Assembly: GCA_964473105.1 (NCBI GenBank)
Contig: CAYYNQ010000036.1
Location: 1-47,556, forward strand
Length of the DNA: 47,556 bases
From: CAYYNQ01 sp964473105
GTDB lineage: Bacteria; Sumerlaeota; Sumerlaeia; MVZB01
Direction: 5' to 3'
Both the position numbers and the translations under genes were made by a program. Below the pieces are notes generated by a model. The model ran no database searches and was not told where the DNA came from. It worked only from the letters and a program-made list of their open reading frames with translations. Of the stretch, positions 33,616-42,929 are shown in pieces (within the stretch, counting starts at the first letter, position 1; each line of letters begins with the position of its first letter).

Positions 33616-35145
33616 TCAGCTATAGACATCGGGATGAAACAGGCCTGACATCCCCTGGTAAAGTTCGCGAAACCGCCCATAAAATTCCTGATAGTGTTCT
33701 GATCGCCTAGAAGCCGGTTTCAACACCCTCCCCGTCTTGATGAGCCGGTCGGCAGCATTCTCGAAATTATCGTAAATGCCGGTCCCAATCCCTGCCAGGA
33801 TTGCCGCTCCCATAGCCCCACCGTTCGCTTCAGGAATGGCTCTTACCGGGAGTCCAAAGACATCCGCAATGGTCTGTAGCCAAAACCGGCTGCGCGCACC
33901 CCCACCCGTCACGCGGATTTCAGTGACATCGATCCCGTTCTCACGAACCAGTTCAAGGCAGTCACGCAAGCCGTAAGTGATCCCCTCAATAATCGCCCGG
34001 ACCATATGGTTACGATTGTGACGCGGTGTCAGCCCGAACCAAACTCCACGAGCATAGGGATTATTGTGAGGCGTACGCTCTCCGGTCAGGTAAGGCATAA
34101 AGTAGAGGTTTTCCGATCCGGCTGTTACTGATGCGGCATTGTCCATCAGGACATCATAGACATCACATTCCCCACGCTTTGCATCGGCTATTTCTTCAGG
34201 ACACATCGTATCCCGAAACCAACGCAACGCCCCGCCGGCATTCAAGACACAACCCAACATACAGCTACTCCCTGGCACGGCATGGTCGAAACTGGCCAGT
34301 CCCCCTGATTTTGCCGTGCGTACTTCGCGCGTTGGCGCAAGCAGGACACCGGACGTCCCAAGGCTGACCATGACCTGGCCTTCATGGAAGACCCCCGCTG
34401 CAACAGCGGCGGCCGGTTGCCTGGCAGCCCCGGCCACCACTAGGGTCCCGGCAGGCAAACCGGTGTTGCGGTGGGCTGCCCGGGTGATACGCCCGACAAT
34501 ATCCGTCGTCTGGGTCAGAACCGGCAAGATACCCGGATCCAGTTCGAGCATGTCAAGGATACGGGTGGCCCAACGCTTGCTGCCGACACGCATCATCACG
34601 GTCCCCGAGGCATCGGAAACATCCATGGACTTCACGCCAGTCAACCTGAACCGAATGTAATCCTTGGGAAGTAGAAGAGACCGCAGCTTGCGGTAGTTCC
34701 CTTTTTCATGTCTCTTCAGCCACACGACGCGGGGCAGTGTAAAACTGGTCAGAGGCAGGTTCCGGGTTCTGGACAGGAAGGTCTCGCGACCCACAATCCG
34801 GATGATTTCACGACATTCCTCCGCAGTGCGGTTATCATTCCAGACAATGCTGGGACGGATAACATGGTCGTTGCGGTCGAGAAAAACAGAACCATGCATC
34901 TGCCCAGCAAGAGACAGGGCCATTACACGCCCGGGGTCAAATTTCTTACACAAAGAACGCAAGGCTGCGATCGTAGCCTTCCACCAGTCCTCCGGTTTCT
35001 GCTCAGACCAGTCCCGCTTTGGCATGGAAGTTGGATAGGAACGGCTGGATGAAGCCAGAGTCAGCCCATCCATGCTGAATGCCCCTACCTTCACTGAGTT
35101 TGTTCCAAGGTCAACGCCTACGAGAACATCGCGTCTTTCGGCCAT
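33616..35145 (-). CDS. FGGY carbohydrate kinase, xylulokinase-like
   Basis: The N-terminal ATPase signature (VLVGVDLGTNSVKVGAF) and the substrate-side LSLAGQMHGSVFLD and PSIVWNDNRTAEEC are those of xylulokinases. The C-terminal ATP site TGGGARSRFWLQTIADVF is complete. It phosphorylates a pentulose or a related ketose using ATP in the cytoplasm. The specific sugar cannot be fixed from sequence. I choose ATG 35145 (MAERRDVLVG); the frame extends to a TTG at 35184 with no ribosome binding site. It is the only sugar kinase in the window, so it could serve the 7.4-17.2 kb pathway, though 16 kb away. Confidence 0.88.
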   Translation of the reverse strand: MAERRDVLVGVDLGTNSVKVGAFSMDGLTLASSSRSYPTSMPKRDWSEQKPEDWWKATIAALRSLCKKFDPGRVMALSLAGQMHGSVFLDRNDHVIRPSIVWNDNRTAEECREIIRIVGRETFLSRTRNLPLTSFTLPRVVWLKRHEKGNYRKLRSLLLPKDYIRFRLTGVKSMDVSDASGTVMMRVGSKRWATRILDMLELDPGILPVLTQTTDIVGRITRAAHRNTGLPAGTLVVAGAARQPAAAVAAGVFHEGQVMVSLGTSGVLLAPTREVRTAKSGGLASFDHAVPGSSCMLGCVLNAGGALRWFRDTMCPEEIADAKRGECDVYDVLMDNAASVTAGSENLYFMPYLTGERTPHNNPYARGVWFGLTPRHNRNHMVRAIIEGITYGLRDCLELVRENGIDVTEIRVTGGGARSRFWLQTIADVFGLPVRAIPEANGGAMGAAILAGIGTGIYDNFENAADRLIKTGRVLKPASRRSEHYQEFYGRFRELYQGMSGLFHPDVYS

Positions 35146-35299
35146 GTTGAACGGGCTTTGCTGTACGTGATCATGGTTTATCAACAGGGGTTGATGACCG
35201 GTCTACCAGCCGGTGTCAGTCAAGATAAATCGTTCCATTGTAAAATCAAGTCAATTTTTCCGGATTCGACCACCTGAGGCCAATGATACAGACATCAAT

Positions 35300-35333
35300 T
35301 GATTGCATTTTAAGTATTTGTCTGATGCAATCA
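35300..35333. promoter_or_regulatory. 9-bp inverted repeat between divergent genes
   Basis: TGATTGCAT (35300-35308) and ATGCAATCA (35325-35333) are perfect inverted copies with a 16-bp spacer. CAGACA (35289-35294) and TGTCTG (35319-35324) form a second, overlapping dyad. The site lies 155 bp before the FGGY kinase start and 62 bp before the lipoprotein start, a typical place for an operator. The binding protein is unknown. Confidence 0.4.
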
Positions 35334-35394
35334 CCCTTGAGTCGTTAATCCATTTCCGGGAATTCCGTAAAATCCGGATCACAAGGAAATCCGA

Positions 35395-36498
35395 GTGCTT
35401 TCAAGAATTTGTTCAGTCGAAAATGTGCGGCTGCCGACCATGCTCACCGTCTTCCTGCTTCTGCTGTTTGTAACAACCGGTTGCGAAAAGAAGGAGGTTC
35501 TGAAGATGGAAATGGTCGAGCAGACGCCCCGACTGGGTCTGCCCACCTCGCTCGATCATGTCTGGAGTTTTAACGTCAACAGCCTGAAAAACCTCGATTT
35601 TACCCGAAAAGTAACGGCCCATATCGAGTCCGAACCCGGATATCAGGAAAAGGCCGTCCCAGTGCAGGAGATTCTCGGTATCGACCCGACTAGGGACATC
35701 GATCTTCTGCTGGTCGGCTGCAAGGGCGAACCAGACCCAGTCAATCCGTTCGAGAATACGTTCGCCCTTGTGCGTGGCAACTTTCCCGACCAGCAGGAAA
35801 AGATGGACCGGTTGCACCATTACCTGGCAGATGAACTCCTGATCGACCCGGATCCGTTCAAAAAAACCCGGCACCCTGCCGGTGGATATGACCAGTATTC
35901 AACCTGGGGCCAGAGCCAGTATAATGCCGATATCCGGCACGAGCTCCATTTTGCATTCCCATCCAACCGCATCATGCTCTTCTCGATGAACAAAATCCTC
36001 ATCAGCGAATCGCTTGATATCATAGCTGGTGTTGCTTCAGGTATCAGGGAAGACCCGACATGGATCGAAAAACTTCGGCGCCCCGACACGGGGGCCATCA
36101 TCTGGGGGCTGGGAAGGATTGCCTTGGCCGGGAAAAATGGCGGTCTGCCTGCGGCCGTCAATGGAATGGAGGAATTGAGAAGTTCCCGGGAATACTTCGC
36201 CAGTTTTAATCTGGGCAAAGAATTTACGATCGAACTGGGCCTGCTCTGTTCAAATATTGAAAAAGCTGGGCAGTTGACCCAGGCCCTCAAACAGCGCCTG
36301 GGGGAAATCAGGAAATTCAGCGGCATGTTCAGCCAGCACGCACCCGAAGCCGCTTCACTGCTTGACCGAATCGTGATCACGACTGAACTTGAGGTGTCGA
36401 AAATCATACTGTCGCTGAACGAGGACCAACGCCATGCCCTCAAGACCGAGCTTTCGGCGATGATCGATACGCAGGCAGCCCCGGCTCCTGCTCCCTGA
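35395..36498 (+). CDS. Lipoprotein of unknown function
   Basis: The 367-residue product has a signal peptide (MLTVFLLLLFVTTGC) ending in a lipobox-like TTGC. The mature part contains VQEILGIDPTRDIDLLLVG and ENTFALVRGNFPDQQEK, a pattern I associate with uncharacterised planctomycete or verrucomicrobial proteins, but I cannot name a domain. The C-terminus is Ala/Pro-rich. GTG 35395 is chosen for its ribosome binding site (AAGGA seven to eight bases before) and the basic n-region it adds; ATG 35440 is the alternative. Confidence 0.8.
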   Translation: MLSRICSVENVRLPTMLTVFLLLLFVTTGCEKKEVLKMEMVEQTPRLGLPTSLDHVWSFNVNSLKNLDFTRKVTAHIESEPGYQEKAVPVQEILGIDPTRDIDLLLVGCKGEPDPVNPFENTFALVRGNFPDQQEKMDRLHHYLADELLIDPDPFKKTRHPAGGYDQYSTWGQSQYNADIRHELHFAFPSNRIMLFSMNKILISESLDIIAGVASGIREDPTWIEKLRRPDTGAIIWGLGRIALAGKNGGLPAAVNGMEELRSSREYFASFNLGKEFTIELGLLCSNIEKAGQLTQALKQRLGEIRKFSGMFSQHAPEAASLLDRIVITTELEVSKIILSLNEDQRHALKTELSAMIDTQAAPAPAP

Positions 36499-36583
36499 GT
36501 CATGTCACCCGACGTATCATCCGGCCGGCCCTGCGGGGGTTCCCGAGATAGACTTGGACGGCTCCGGCCATACCGGCAAAAGA

Positions 36584-38059
36584 CTAGCGATTTTTATCCC
36601 CCGCCATGCGGCCTGCAAGTTCGTGGAAAGTCCGCACCATGACACCCGTTGCACCGGGCCTGTAGTATTTCCACTGCCTCTCCGCCATAAAGGTCCCCGC
36701 AATGTCAAGATGAGCCCAACTCACATTGTCCGGAACAAACTCACGCAGGAAAAGACCAGCTGTGATTGCCCCGCCGTTCGGGGTCGATCCGATGTTATTC
36801 AAATCTGCAATCTCAAACTTCAACATGTCCGTGTATTCCTCAACCAAGGGCAGACGCCAGATTGATTCACCCCGCGCCGCACCCGCCTCGATCACCGTTT
36901 CCGTGAAATCATCATTACCCATGATACCCGAAACCGCATTGCCGAGTGCACGCATGCACGCGCCGGTCAGCGTTGCCACATCCACAATATGGGTCACGTC
37001 CTCCTCGCCCATGCGATACAACCCATCAGTCAGGATCAGTCGCCCCTCCGCATCGGTGTTATCGACATGAATCGTCTTCCCGTTCCTGGCTGTAAAAATA
37101 TCACCTGGCAGCATTGATTTCGCATCCAGGTAATTCTGGGACGCCACAATAACCGCTGTCACCCTTATTGGTATTGCGGAGCGCGCAATGGCCTCCATGG
37201 CGTAAAGCACGGCGCTGCCTCCCGCCATGTCTCCCTTCATCTGCCACATCTTTGAACCGGGTTTGAGAGAAACACCCCCGGTGTCGAAGGTCAACCCCTT
37301 GCCCAGCAGCCCCAGATGCATATCCTTTCGTACACCTCTGGGTTGATAACGCAGAATGATCATGCGCGAGGGAACGGCACTGCCTCGACCGACCTGAACC
37401 AGTCCATTGTAACCCTGATTTTCCAATTCCCTGATGTTCAGGACGCTTATCTTCAATCCGTGTTTACGTGCGATTCCCCGGGCACGCACTTCAAACTCGG
37501 CTGGCGTGGCGACCGACCCGGGCTCATTGACGAGATCACGCGCCCGGTTTACCGACTTGACCAGATTAACGTTCTCCCCGGCGCAGGCACGAACCGTCTC
37601 AAGGCGGATCCCGCCCCCACATGCAAGGGTGACAACCAGTTTTGCATCCCCGTTGCCGCCGGTCCGGTATCGATTAAAACGATATTCCGCCATGGAACAC
37701 GCCTCGGCCACGGTCCCAGCAGCAGACGGTCCATCAGGGCCGTCAAGAATTACGACCAGTGAACGTGCTCCCCTCTCCTGTGCGGCCAAGACCGCCTTGC
37801 CCGCAAGTACACGGATTTTTTCACCACATTCCCAGTGCGGCGCCACACTCGCCGGAAGATAGAGCAGCGGGGTTTCACCGGCTGCTTGGTAAACGGACTG
37901 GAGTTCACCCTGACGCAACCGACGACAAACATCCGGCCAGGCTGGATCTGACTTGATCCTCTTTGTGTCATAGAGCCGAATCCCATCGCCTGCATCCAGA
38001 ACGGCTGTCAACTGACCCGGTCGGGACTTGGGCACCCTTCCTGTAATCGTTATTTTCAT
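36584..38059 (-). CDS. pepA: Leucyl aminopeptidase, peptidase family M17
   Basis: This cytosolic di-metal aminopeptidase removes N-terminal residues from peptides. All metal and catalytic residues align with the family: Lys254, Asp259 and Lys266 in KGLTFDTGGVSLKP, Asp277 in KGDMAGG, and Asp336, Glu338 and Arg340 in NTDAEGRL. The N-terminal domain is less conserved, as is usual. ATG 38059 is chosen because GAGGTGA precedes it by four bases; the longer frame to 38176 lacks support. The length is 491 residues. Confidence 0.94.
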   Translation of the reverse strand: MKITITGRVPKSRPGQLTAVLDAGDGIRLYDTKRIKSDPAWPDVCRRLRQGELQSVYQAAGETPLLYLPASVAPHWECGEKIRVLAGKAVLAAQERGARSLVVILDGPDGPSAAGTVAEACSMAEYRFNRYRTGGNGDAKLVVTLACGGGIRLETVRACAGENVNLVKSVNRARDLVNEPGSVATPAEFEVRARGIARKHGLKISVLNIRELENQGYNGLVQVGRGSAVPSRMIILRYQPRGVRKDMHLGLLGKGLTFDTGGVSLKPGSKMWQMKGDMAGGSAVLYAMEAIARSAIPIRVTAVIVASQNYLDAKSMLPGDIFTARNGKTIHVDNTDAEGRLILTDGLYRMGEEDVTHIVDVATLTGACMRALGNAVSGIMGNDDFTETVIEAGAARGESIWRLPLVEEYTDMLKFEIADLNNIGSTPNGGAITAGLFLREFVPDNVSWAHLDIAGTFMAERQWKYYRPGATGVMVRTFHELAGRMAGDKNR

Positions 38060-38355
38060 GAAATCACCTCGATGTCCGGCATGCCGGTGGATGGAATAAA
38101 AACAGGGATCGGCTGCGTCCAGCTGAACCCGTGTCATATCCTGACGAACTATAAAACAATGGTCAACCACAGGCACAGACTATTATGAATGTCTGGAACA
38201 CCTGGTTATGAATTAAGACAAGATATTGGCCTTCCATCACGATCACAACACGGGGAAAAATCCGGCGGAACAGTCTGGACTGGAAAAACGAACAGGAATT
38301 AACTACGATCACCGGTGTTCATACTTGCCCATTGACCAACGGAAACGAAGTCGAT

Positions 38356-39609
38356 ATGCAGCACCCCACCCATCTTCATTTTGACTGTTATTGCGGTATC
38401 AGCGGCGACATGACACTGGGTGCATTGGTCGACTTGGGCCTTTCGGTTGAGGCGCTCGAAAAGGGGCTAAAAAAACTTCCGATCGGACCCTTTTCGCTGG
38501 GGGTTGAAAAGATAAAACGCAAGGGAATCATGGGCACCCGGGTTCATGTCTCTGTTGAAGAGGAACCGCATGTTCACCGGCATCTGCACCAAATCCGTGA
38601 AATTGTCAAAACCTCGGACCTGCCGCCGGATGTTGCCCGGAGATCTATGCAGGCCTATACCCACCTGGCTGAAGCCGAGGCTCATGTACACGGATCAACC
38701 GCTGAAAAAATTCATTTCCATGAGGTCGCTGCAAAGGATGCCATTGTCGATATTGCCGGGGCCATGCTCGGCTTCCATCTCCTGGGAATCGAGACCTTCT
38801 CGGTATCAAATGTCATCACCGGGTCGGGATCGGTCACCTGCCAACATGGGGAAATTCCGGTTCCCGCACCCGCGACCATCGAGTTGCTCAAGGGCATCCC
38901 CCATGCACCCGGCCCGGTCGAGGAAGAGATGACAACTCCCACCGGAGCGGCCATCTTGGCGACAGTCGTGCGGGACAACCCGGTAGGGGGATGCATCCTG
39001 TCTCCATACGACCCCCTCGTGACCATGAAAACCGGTTACGGCGGAGGGTTGAGGATTCTGGAAAACCGCGCAAATTACCTTCGCATGTTCCTGTGTGAAA
39101 CACCCGCCGCTATCTCGGGAAAGAATCAGGCAGCCGGAGCAGTTCCTGCCGATCTCGATACAATCGTGAGGCTGGAGTGTGAAATTGATGATACAACACC
39201 CGAAATTCTGGGTCATGTAATTGACCGGATCATGCAGTCCGGAGTGCTTGATGCCCATTGCCAACCCGTACAGATGAAGAAGAGTCGTCCGGGACATCGG
39301 CTAACCGTGTTGTGCCGACCAGACCAGGAATCAGCAACGACTGAAATTATTTTTCGTGAAACAAGCACATTCGGTCTTCGGCGCCAGTCAATTCAACGTT
39401 GGGCACTACAAAGGCGTCATGAAAAAGTGGCAACACACCTGGGAGATATCAGGGTTAAAATCGGCCTGTGGGGAGATGATATCCTGAAAATCACGCCAGA
39501 GCTTGAGGACTGCAAAAAAATATCTGAAAATAGTGATTTGCCACTGCGAGAGGTCATCCGTGTGACCGAGGTAGCCATCGAAAATCAATCCTTCGGACCA
39601 AAATCCTGA
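38356..39609 (+). CDS. larC: Nickel-pincer cofactor biosynthesis protein LarC
   Basis: LarC inserts nickel, using CTP, into the pincer nucleotide cofactor of lactate racemase and related LarA enzymes. The conserved opening THLHFDCYCGISGDM, the His-rich segment HVHRHLHQI, IHFHEVAAKDAIVDI, GEIPVPAPAT and TTPTGAA are present. The C-terminal LarC2 part (ECEIDDTTPEILG, RETSTFGLR) is in the same frame. Lactobacillus plantarum needs a programmed frameshift to join the two; here one ORF encodes both. ATG 38356 is preferred over the TTG at 38332. The stop overlaps the next start (TGATG). No larA, larB or larE is in the window. Confidence 0.93.
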   Translation: MQHPTHLHFDCYCGISGDMTLGALVDLGLSVEALEKGLKKLPIGPFSLGVEKIKRKGIMGTRVHVSVEEEPHVHRHLHQIREIVKTSDLPPDVARRSMQAYTHLAEAEAHVHGSTAEKIHFHEVAAKDAIVDIAGAMLGFHLLGIETFSVSNVITGSGSVTCQHGEIPVPAPATIELLKGIPHAPGPVEEEMTTPTGAAILATVVRDNPVGGCILSPYDPLVTMKTGYGGGLRILENRANYLRMFLCETPAAISGKNQAAGAVPADLDTIVRLECEIDDTTPEILGHVIDRIMQSGVLDAHCQPVQMKKSRPGHRLTVLCRPDQESATTEIIFRETSTFGLRRQSIQRWALQRRHEKVATHLGDIRVKIGLWGDDILKITPELEDCKKISENSDLPLREVIRVTEVAIENQSFGPKS

Positions 39610-40709
39610 TGCGGACGAACCTCGAATCAAGGGGAACCGGAAGCCCCTACCGGACAAAATCCAAAAGGCATATCAGCCTGATAATAGGTTGTGGCATCTC
39701 GGCAATGGCAATCTGGTACACAACCCGGCATGTACAGTGGTCCGAATTCGGCAGGGCCATGCGGGATTACCGTTACATCTGGCTGATCCCGGGACTGGCG
39801 ACCTTTTATATCAGCATGTATCTGAGGGGAGTCCGCTGGGGGCTGCTGTTCGAGCCGAATTATCACCTGAATGGCCGCAGACTTTTTCCCCCAATCATGA
39901 TCTGCTTTGCATTCAACAGTATTCTACCTGCGCGCGTGGGCGAACTCGTTCGATGTTTCTACGTCGGCCGGAGGGAAAAAACCGGTGTGCCAACCGCATT
40001 GGCAACCGTCATTGCCGAACGCATCTTTGATGGTCTGTGCCTCTTGCTCATGCTGGCTGTTGCCTCGCGGTTCATAGAACCACTTGATGAAGATTTCGTC
40101 TTTCCGGTTGATCTTGCGGGGAAAACCGTAATCCTCGACAAAAACATGATCGATGGGGGGATCCGGAAGCTCGTCGTGGCCAGCCTGATCCTGGCATTCG
40201 GCGTGATGATGTTCATGATCCCGGTCACCCGGAGAGTCGCAACTCGACTGACCGGATCACTGCCGGTGCTGACCGAACGGTCCAAGAAAAAAATCGTGGA
40301 GATTCTTGAGCAGGCTGCCAGGGGATTCAATGCGCTGGGAAAACCATGCATCCTCCTGAAAATCATCGCACACACCCTGCTGATCTGGCTGCTTGTTGCG
40401 CTCTCAAACCGGTTTGTCGCCCGCGGTTTCGATGTTCAGATGACAAATTGGCAAGCCATGGCCATGGTTACGATGATCGGATTTGCAGTCCTGATCCCTG
40501 CGGCACCGGGCTACTGGGGACTCTATGAGGCGGGAGGGGTTTTTTCCTTGATTGTGCTTGGCGTTGTCTCAACAAGCAGTCAATCGACCGCCTTTGCCGT
40601 GACACTGATGACACATCTGGTCCAGTACATCCCCATTGTCGCAATCGGATTGTATTTTGCCGGGCGCGCCCATATCCTGCCGGCAACACAACCGGATGGC
40701 CCTATATGA
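39609..40709 (+). CDS. UPF0104 / LPG-synthase-like integral membrane protein
   Basis: The protein has seven to eight membrane helices and the family signatures FNSILPARVGELVRCFYV, VIAERIFDGLCLLLML and LIPAAPGYWGLYEAGGV. These mark the membrane domain shared with lysylphosphatidylglycerol synthase (UPF0104). The catalytic cytoplasmic domain of LPG synthase is absent. Such stand-alone proteins are often linked to lipid or glycan transfer or export, but their reaction is uncertain. The ATG overlaps the larC stop and the TGA overlaps the next ATG, so translation is probably coupled. Confidence 0.85.
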   Translation: MRTNLESRGTGSPYRTKSKRHISLIIGCGISAMAIWYTTRHVQWSEFGRAMRDYRYIWLIPGLATFYISMYLRGVRWGLLFEPNYHLNGRRLFPPIMICFAFNSILPARVGELVRCFYVGRREKTGVPTALATVIAERIFDGLCLLLMLAVASRFIEPLDEDFVFPVDLAGKTVILDKNMIDGGIRKLVVASLILAFGVMMFMIPVTRRVATRLTGSLPVLTERSKKKIVEILEQAARGFNALGKPCILLKIIAHTLLIWLLVALSNRFVARGFDVQMTNWQAMAMVTMIGFAVLIPAAPGYWGLYEAGGVFSLIVLGVVSTSSQSTAFAVTLMTHLVQYIPIVAIGLYFAGRAHILPATQPDGPI

Positions 40710-40822
40710 ATCTGGCCGACAAGAAACCCGCCTCGATTTCGAGGAAGGTTACAACCGCCTTCCTAATCATGATCATCATATTATCGTGGGACAGCAGATA
40801 CCTCGCTGACAACGGATTCTAA
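40706..40822 (+). CDS. Possible 38-residue membrane peptide
   Basis: The ORF starts in the ATGA overlap with the UPF0104 gene stop. It encodes MNLADKKPASISRK, then a hydrophobic stretch TTAFLIMIIILSW and a short hydrophilic tail, a plausible single membrane helix. It runs 42 bp into the end of the convergent membrane-protein gene, which argues for caution. The inverted repeat CCTCGATTTCGAGG (40731-40744) lies inside it. Confidence 0.35.
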   Translation: MNLADKKPASISRKVTTAFLIMIIILSWDSRYLADNGF

Positions 40823-42634
40823 ATTCTCAATCCTCCCCTGAACATTCCCACCGGGCTTAAGATCCACAACGAGGTAATCACCGATATAATTCAGCGTGAA
40901 CGGATTCAATCCGCATTCCGCCGTAAATCGGTTTAGAATCTCCTCCCACCGGTTCATGTCGCGGCCCGTTCTCGTTACATCAATGACAACATATCTCACC
41001 TTGAAATCCGCCAATTTATCCAGGGATGCATGGCTGGGAAACCCCGACAGTATTTCCATGTATCCCGGATAACCCCGCGGGAAATATCCATTCGAGCCGT
41101 TAACCACCGGTTGGTGATGCCACGCCATCTCAAGCATCAACACTGGATGGTCCACAGGCATCAAAAGAATTGGTGAAGGGTAGGGCTGATTCTCAAGCCA
41201 ACGGTAGACCTCGGGATGATCAGGATCAACTGGCACGGGGCTGAGCGGCCGCCAGCAGATATCCAGGAAAAGAAGGATGACCAGACCTGCCTGAACTAAA
41301 CGGCGCACGGATGCATGTCTCAGATCTGGCAAGGATGACCAGGCACAGCCAAGCATCATTGCAAAACTGAGCAGGGCAGGAAGAACCCAGCGTGCGGTGA
41401 CCCGAATTTGATCGGTTCCCGGCACCCAATCGATCAAATCATAAAACGGATTCCTAAACGCCAATGACCCGGAACAAATACTAGCCTGGAACTTGGGGCC
41501 AAAACAAAGAACCAACATGAACAAGGTAATACCCGTCCATAGCCCGGGCTTCCATGGAATGGCCGTGCCGAATACTGCATGGGATGAAACCCCTGCGGCT
41601 TTACAGAAGTTCGGACGCTTACGTAACCTGAGACAGGAAACAACGATAAAGCCCGCGATAATGGACAAACCAGGAAACAGGTAACGTTCAAAATCAACGA
41701 CCGACCGCAGCCGGTCCTGGAATCCCAACCCCCTACCGAAGACCAGGTTTCTTTCATCCGAAACCAGGAAATCAATGGGCCTTGCCCACCAATCCATTGC
41801 CAGTTCCCTTGGCCGAAGCATGACGCCCGTTTTCAACAGGTCATAATAGGGAAACGCCACAATGGCTACCGGAATCGACGCGATCAGAAGAGGCGCTAAA
41901 AGACGGACCACGACACGGCGGTCGATATTGGAACGCTGCTGGAACGAACGGGCCAGGAAATACGGCATCAGGAACCAGAAACTGATGATCGTCCAATACC
42001 ACGAACCCAGCCACTGACCCCATGCAGCCAGACAAAGTATGGCCTGCCAGCCGCGACCACCCCCCTTAAGGATGCGTTCGAAGGCAAGGATCATGATGGG
42101 TAGAGACCCGCCGTGAATCAGCTGGACATGCTCCCACTGGGCCAGCCGATAGGGTGCAAACCCATAGATTAGTCCCGCCATCAGGGCGGCACCGCGACAT
42201 CTCCAAGTCGACCAGGCAAGCGCATAGGCTCCGAGGGCAGAGAAAAAATAACCCTGCATCCAACTCATGTTGTGGATGCCGACAGCATTGAGAAAGGGCT
42301 TGAAAGGAAGCGTCAGAACAGCCTGAGCCAACAGGTGCTCACCGTAAGCCAGCGCAGACTCCCACGGCCAGAACTGGTTCGCGTCGGCAAATGAGGTGAT
42401 CTGATTGAACAACGCGAACTGCGACCAGCCGACAAGGTATGTGTTCAATTGGGGATCAGCAATGCTGACCATCAGCCCCCTGAAATCCGTCCATAACGGC
42501 CATCCGGTCCACAACGTGGCGATAAACATGACCAGACAGGCGGGCAGGTGGACCCTGAAAACCCTGCCAAACTCATGCCAGTAAGCCCCTCTATCTATAT
42601 CCGCGGTCCCGGTATTAGTCGTGGAATCAGGCAT
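40781..42634 (-). CDS. Large GT-C-like integral membrane protein
   Basis: Residues about 25-480 carry many membrane helices (for example LPACLVMFIATLWTGWPLW, LMAGLIYGFAPYRL, SWYWTIISFWFLMPYFLA), with loops rich in Asp and Trp. The C-terminal 150 residues are soluble. The layout resembles GT-C glycosyltransferases, which take sugars from polyprenyl-phosphate, or YfhO-type membrane proteins. No diagnostic motif fixes the activity. I choose ATG 42634 (MPDSTTNT). The frame continues to an ATG at 42751 preceded by GGAG, but the extra 39 residues look non-coding. It converges with the UPF0104 operon. Confidence 0.75.
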   Translation of the reverse strand: MPDSTTNTGTADIDRGAYWHEFGRVFRVHLPACLVMFIATLWTGWPLWTDFRGLMVSIADPQLNTYLVGWSQFALFNQITSFADANQFWPWESALAYGEHLLAQAVLTLPFKPFLNAVGIHNMSWMQGYFFSALGAYALAWSTWRCRGAALMAGLIYGFAPYRLAQWEHVQLIHGGSLPIMILAFERILKGGGRGWQAILCLAAWGQWLGSWYWTIISFWFLMPYFLARSFQQRSNIDRRVVVRLLAPLLIASIPVAIVAFPYYDLLKTGVMLRPRELAMDWWARPIDFLVSDERNLVFGRGLGFQDRLRSVVDFERYLFPGLSIIAGFIVVSCLRLRKRPNFCKAAGVSSHAVFGTAIPWKPGLWTGITLFMLVLCFGPKFQASICSGSLAFRNPFYDLIDWVPGTDQIRVTARWVLPALLSFAMMLGCAWSSLPDLRHASVRRLVQAGLVILLFLDICWRPLSPVPVDPDHPEVYRWLENQPYPSPILLMPVDHPVLMLEMAWHHQPVVNGSNGYFPRGYPGYMEILSGFPSHASLDKLADFKVRYVVIDVTRTGRDMNRWEEILNRFTAECGLNPFTLNYIGDYLVVDLKPGGNVQGRIENLESVVSEVSAVPR

Positions 42635-42929
42635 AGGCTGAAGATTATTGAATGGACACCACCAAGGATCAATCTGAATTGCGCGTCCAGACGGAAATAT
42701 AACGGTCGACCACGGGAAGCAAGGGGATCTGCACAAGCTTGTCCCCGGCATATTCTCCGCCCCCTGCAGATGTCCTGAATGGACATTTCCACGAAATTTC
42801 GATCACGGTTAACGGGGGAAGGGGGGATTCCAGCCGCGGGCCACTGTTAACGGATAGTGGATGCTCCCAGGGACATCCGGACCTGACAGTTGCAGGTTGC
42901 AAGATCAGCCTTTATGATGTTGGATACGC

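Noticed and set aside
35146..35184. TTG start of the FGGY kinase
   Set aside because: No ribosome binding site, and the ATG at 35145 already precedes the conserved first strand by the usual distance.
42635..42751. 39-residue N-terminal extension of the GT-C-like protein
   Set aside because: The residues are Cys/Pro/Trp-rich and unlike membrane protein N-termini. The GGAG before the ATG at 42751 is only three bases away.
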